From: Phalacrocorax aristotelis
Taxonomy: Eukaryota > Chordata > Aves > Suliformes > Phalacrocoracidae
Direction: 5' to 3'
Assembly (NCBI RefSeq): GCF_949628215.1
Contig: NC_134278.1
Location: 108,357,277 to 108,421,276 of the forward strand
Length of the DNA stretch: 64,000 bases
Numbering within the stretch: position 1 is the stretch's first letter; every line of letters starts with the position of its first letter. The translations under genes and the position numbers were made by a program. Positions 63,501 to 64,000 of this stretch are shown in pieces. The notes below the pieces were generated by a model. It did no database searches. It was not told the DNA's origin and worked only from the letters and a program-made list of their open reading frames with translations.

Positions 63501-64000
63501 TAAACTGTTGGCCCCAGTATCTGCACTTGGGGCCCAGTAACCAGCTGTCAGCTGGACTTTGTACCACTCGCTACAACCTTTTCAGCCTGGTGGTCCAGCT
63601 AGTTTTTTTCCAACCTTATTGTCTACTTACCTAGTCCATATGTTACCAATCTGGTTAAAGGACAGTATGGGACACACTGCAGGCCTAGCTAAAGTCGGGT
63701 ACATGACATTTCCCTGCTGTCACTGGTCTACCAAGCCAGCCATATCCATATAGAAAGCTAGCCATATAGAAATAGTGCAACAGAAGTCTGAGTAGCTCCA
63801 TTCTGTGGGCTTTTGTGCTTACCACCTGCAGTTCCCTAGATAGGAACAATTGGATTTACAGGGGAAAGTAAATGGCACAATGGAATTCACACTTACAAAT
63901 ACAGTAATGTCTCATTTATACAATTGGTGCCACTACTTTATAGTTGAGAAGCCTTGCAGTTGTTTTAGTAGGTTATATTTCTTTGATGTGTGAGTCTAAT
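38517..64000 (+). CDS. MTA3: MTA3 gene, 5' part (exons 1-4 in window, continues beyond the right edge)
   Basis: Four plus-strand exons (38517-38544, 40753-40820, 42679-42772, 61510-61636) join in frame over 317 nt, giving 105 codons and two bases of codon 106. The protein begins [20 protein letters not shown] and includes [19 protein letters not shown], then [20 protein letters not shown]. Family knowledge: MTA proteins are core subunits of the nuclear NuRD histone deacetylase/remodelling complex. The BAH domain forms the N-terminus, followed by ELM2, SANT and a GATA-type zinc finger, all still to come outside the window. MTA3 is favoured over MTA1, which has an extra segment after ADKHA, and over MTA2, which diverges after RRRDIS, because exon 4 reads EEESETT then [10 protein letters not shown]. 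The KCNG3 neighbour agrees. Confidence 0.95.
38545..40752 (+). other. MTA3: MTA3 intron 1 (2.2 kb)
   Basis: Phase-1 intron from GTATGT to ATTGCAG. The first kilobase is the tail of the CpG island and the rest is AT-rich. No further feature supported. Confidence 0.85.
40753..40820 (+). CDS. MTA3: MTA3 coding exon 2
   Basis: The acceptor is a T-rich tract ending CATTGCAG and the donor is CAAG|GTACAT. The exon is 68 nt and finishes codon 32. It encodes [17 protein letters not shown] then IEELNK, the start of the BAH domain. It contributes a phase-1 entry and a phase-0 exit. Confidence 0.95.
40821..42678 (+). other. MTA3: MTA3 intron 2 (1.86 kb)
   Basis: Phase-0 intron from GTACAT to TTTGTAG. 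AT-rich with several T runs; no repeat family or extra exon recognised. Confidence 0.85.
42679..42772 (+). CDS. MTA3: MTA3 coding exon 3
   Basis: The acceptor is TTCTTTTGTAG and the donor is GCTA|GTAAGT. The 94-nt exon reads [20 protein letters not shown], then [11 protein letters not shown] plus one base. This is BAH-domain sequence. Human MTA3 has Thr where this has Ser after the DISN motif, as I recall. Confidence 0.95.
47099..47150 (+). repeat. Possible ancient amniote repeat trace
   Basis: The block TTTATAGCTCCCATGAAAAG followed by ATCTCAAAGCACCTTACAAA resembles a common vertebrate repeat motif of the form ATCTCAAAGCGCTTTACAAA. A separate MIR-like TTTCTTCATCTGCAAAGG lies at about 47020-47037 in what would be the opposite orientation, so these may be two remnants or chance. 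Confidence 0.3.
53493..53516. repeat. C-rich tract in MTA3 intron 3
   Basis: CC, A, seven C, A, then thirteen C. The minus strand is a near-continuous G run, prone to slippage and quadruplex formation. Shorter C runs of the same kind lie at 49123-49135 and 51112-51127. Confidence 0.7.
55386..55410. repeat. Perfect 9-bp inverted repeat
   Basis: TTTAGATAG at 55386-55394 and CTATCTAAA at 55402-55410 are exact reverse complements around a 7-nt spacer. It lies in MTA3 intron 3. Too short to call an RNA gene. Confidence 0.8.
56500..57441 (+). mobile_element. Degraded CR1 LINE fragment in MTA3 intron 3
   Basis: Sense-strand CR1 landmarks appear in order: GCCAGAGGGTGGTGGT, GGCATCCCACAGGGATCTCT, the GACACTGTACTTGGGGG region, AAGTGTTGCACCTGGGAAGG, GAGAGGCTGCAGGAATTGAG, a GAGACCTCCTGAGGCCCCTCCC block and a 3' end near CTCTGTGTTTCATGGTGCTGTGAT. 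It is more diverged than the 3.7-kb copy and carries deletions and stops. The left boundary is approximate. Confidence 0.85.
61037..61074. repeat. 21-bp tandem duplication in MTA3 intron 3
   Basis: TTTTAGACTGCAATTTGGCAG is followed by a second TTTTAGACTGCAATT copy, ending in the next few bases. It sits about 450 bp upstream of exon 4. No function is apparent. Confidence 0.8.
61510..61636 (+). CDS. MTA3: MTA3 coding exon 4
   Basis: The acceptor is TGCTTCTCTGCAG and the donor is ATCAG|GTAGGA. The 127-nt exon reads [18 protein letters not shown], then [18 protein letters not shown] with a split Arg codon. The acidic stretch and the LTDKQKHQ segment identify MTA3 among the three paralogues. Confidence 0.95.
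62596..62700 (+). repeat. MIR/CORE-SINE-like fragment
   Basis: The stretch matches the ordered core of MIR-type SINEs: GACTTTGAGAAAGTCACTTA, then TCTCTGCTTCTCCAACTAT, then GAGATAATAAT with CTGCACA. The order and spacing agree with the remembered consensus of a SINE class shared by amniotes. It is short and diverged. Confidence 0.5.
63175..63765 (-). mobile_element. Degraded CR1 LINE fragment, antisense, in MTA3 intron 4
   Basis: Read on the minus strand, the block has the CR1 sequences for the ORF2 C-terminus (complement of CCACAGCCTCTCTGGGTG near 63235-63252) and, after an internal loss, reverse-transcriptase body sequence (complement of the 63590-63740 stretch, with ACCAAGCCAGCCAT-type landmarks). 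It is heavily decayed and lacks the 8-mer tail. Boundaries are approximate. Confidence 0.7.

Larger units (their letters stand above)
61637..64000 (+). other. MTA3: MTA3 intron 4 (start, runs off the window)
   Basis: Begins GTAGGAAAAAG after exon 4. It contains a MIR-like SINE trace and a decayed antisense CR1. The next MTA3 exon is not in the window. Confidence 0.8.

Noticed and set aside
1-64000. tRNA, rRNA, microRNA, CRISPR, phage or bacterial-type systems
   Set aside because: No tRNA A/B-box pairs with cloverleaf, no regular spacer-repeat array and no bacterial gene organisation were seen. Hairpins found are too short for confident microRNA calls.

Overview
This is a vertebrate, almost certainly avian, nuclear window. 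Introns are long, the background is AT-rich, two sharp CpG islands mark promoters, CR1 LINE fragments of the bird type are present, and one solo LTR resembles a family I know from neoavian genomes. There are no operons, CRISPR arrays or other prokaryotic features.

Two protein-coding genes can be assembled exon by exon from splice sites and conserved protein motifs. KCNG3 (electrically silent voltage-gated K+ channel subunit Kv6.3/Kv10.1) is on the minus strand. Exon 1 (18355-19010) sits in a CpG island and exon 2 (10039-10684) carries S2 to the stop; together they encode a complete 433-aa protein. MTA3 (NuRD co-repressor subunit) is on the plus strand. Its first exon (38517-38544) lies in a second CpG island, followed by exons at 40753-40820, 42679-42772 and 61510-61636. 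It encodes the first 105 codons and two bases of the next (BAH domain) and runs off the right edge. The head-to-head KCNG3/MTA3 pair matches the human 2p21 gene order as I remember it.

Layout: 1-8.5 kb is gene-free sequence beyond the KCNG3 3' end, holding a solo ERV LTR with a 5-bp target-site duplication (696-1243) and a 5'-truncated CR1 (3685-4731, minus). About 8.5-10.0 kb is the probable KCNG3 3' UTR. 10.0-19.0 kb is KCNG3. 19.0-38.5 kb is the divergent intergenic interval with no supportable gene. 38.5-64 kb is MTA3, mostly introns, with a degraded CR1 in intron 3 (about 56.5-57.4 kb, plus), another in intron 4 (about 63.2-63.8 kb, minus) and traces of ancient SINE-like repeats.

The two genes are not known to work together biochemically. 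KCNG3 modifies Kv2 channels at the plasma membrane and MTA3 acts in nuclear chromatin repression. The most interesting observations are an in-frame alternative donor in KCNG3 exon 1 that would remove exactly 11 residues, a Cys in the outer pore where human KCNG3 has Tyr, and several short palindromic or direct-repeat structures and candidate regulatory motifs. I found no convincing undescribed system.
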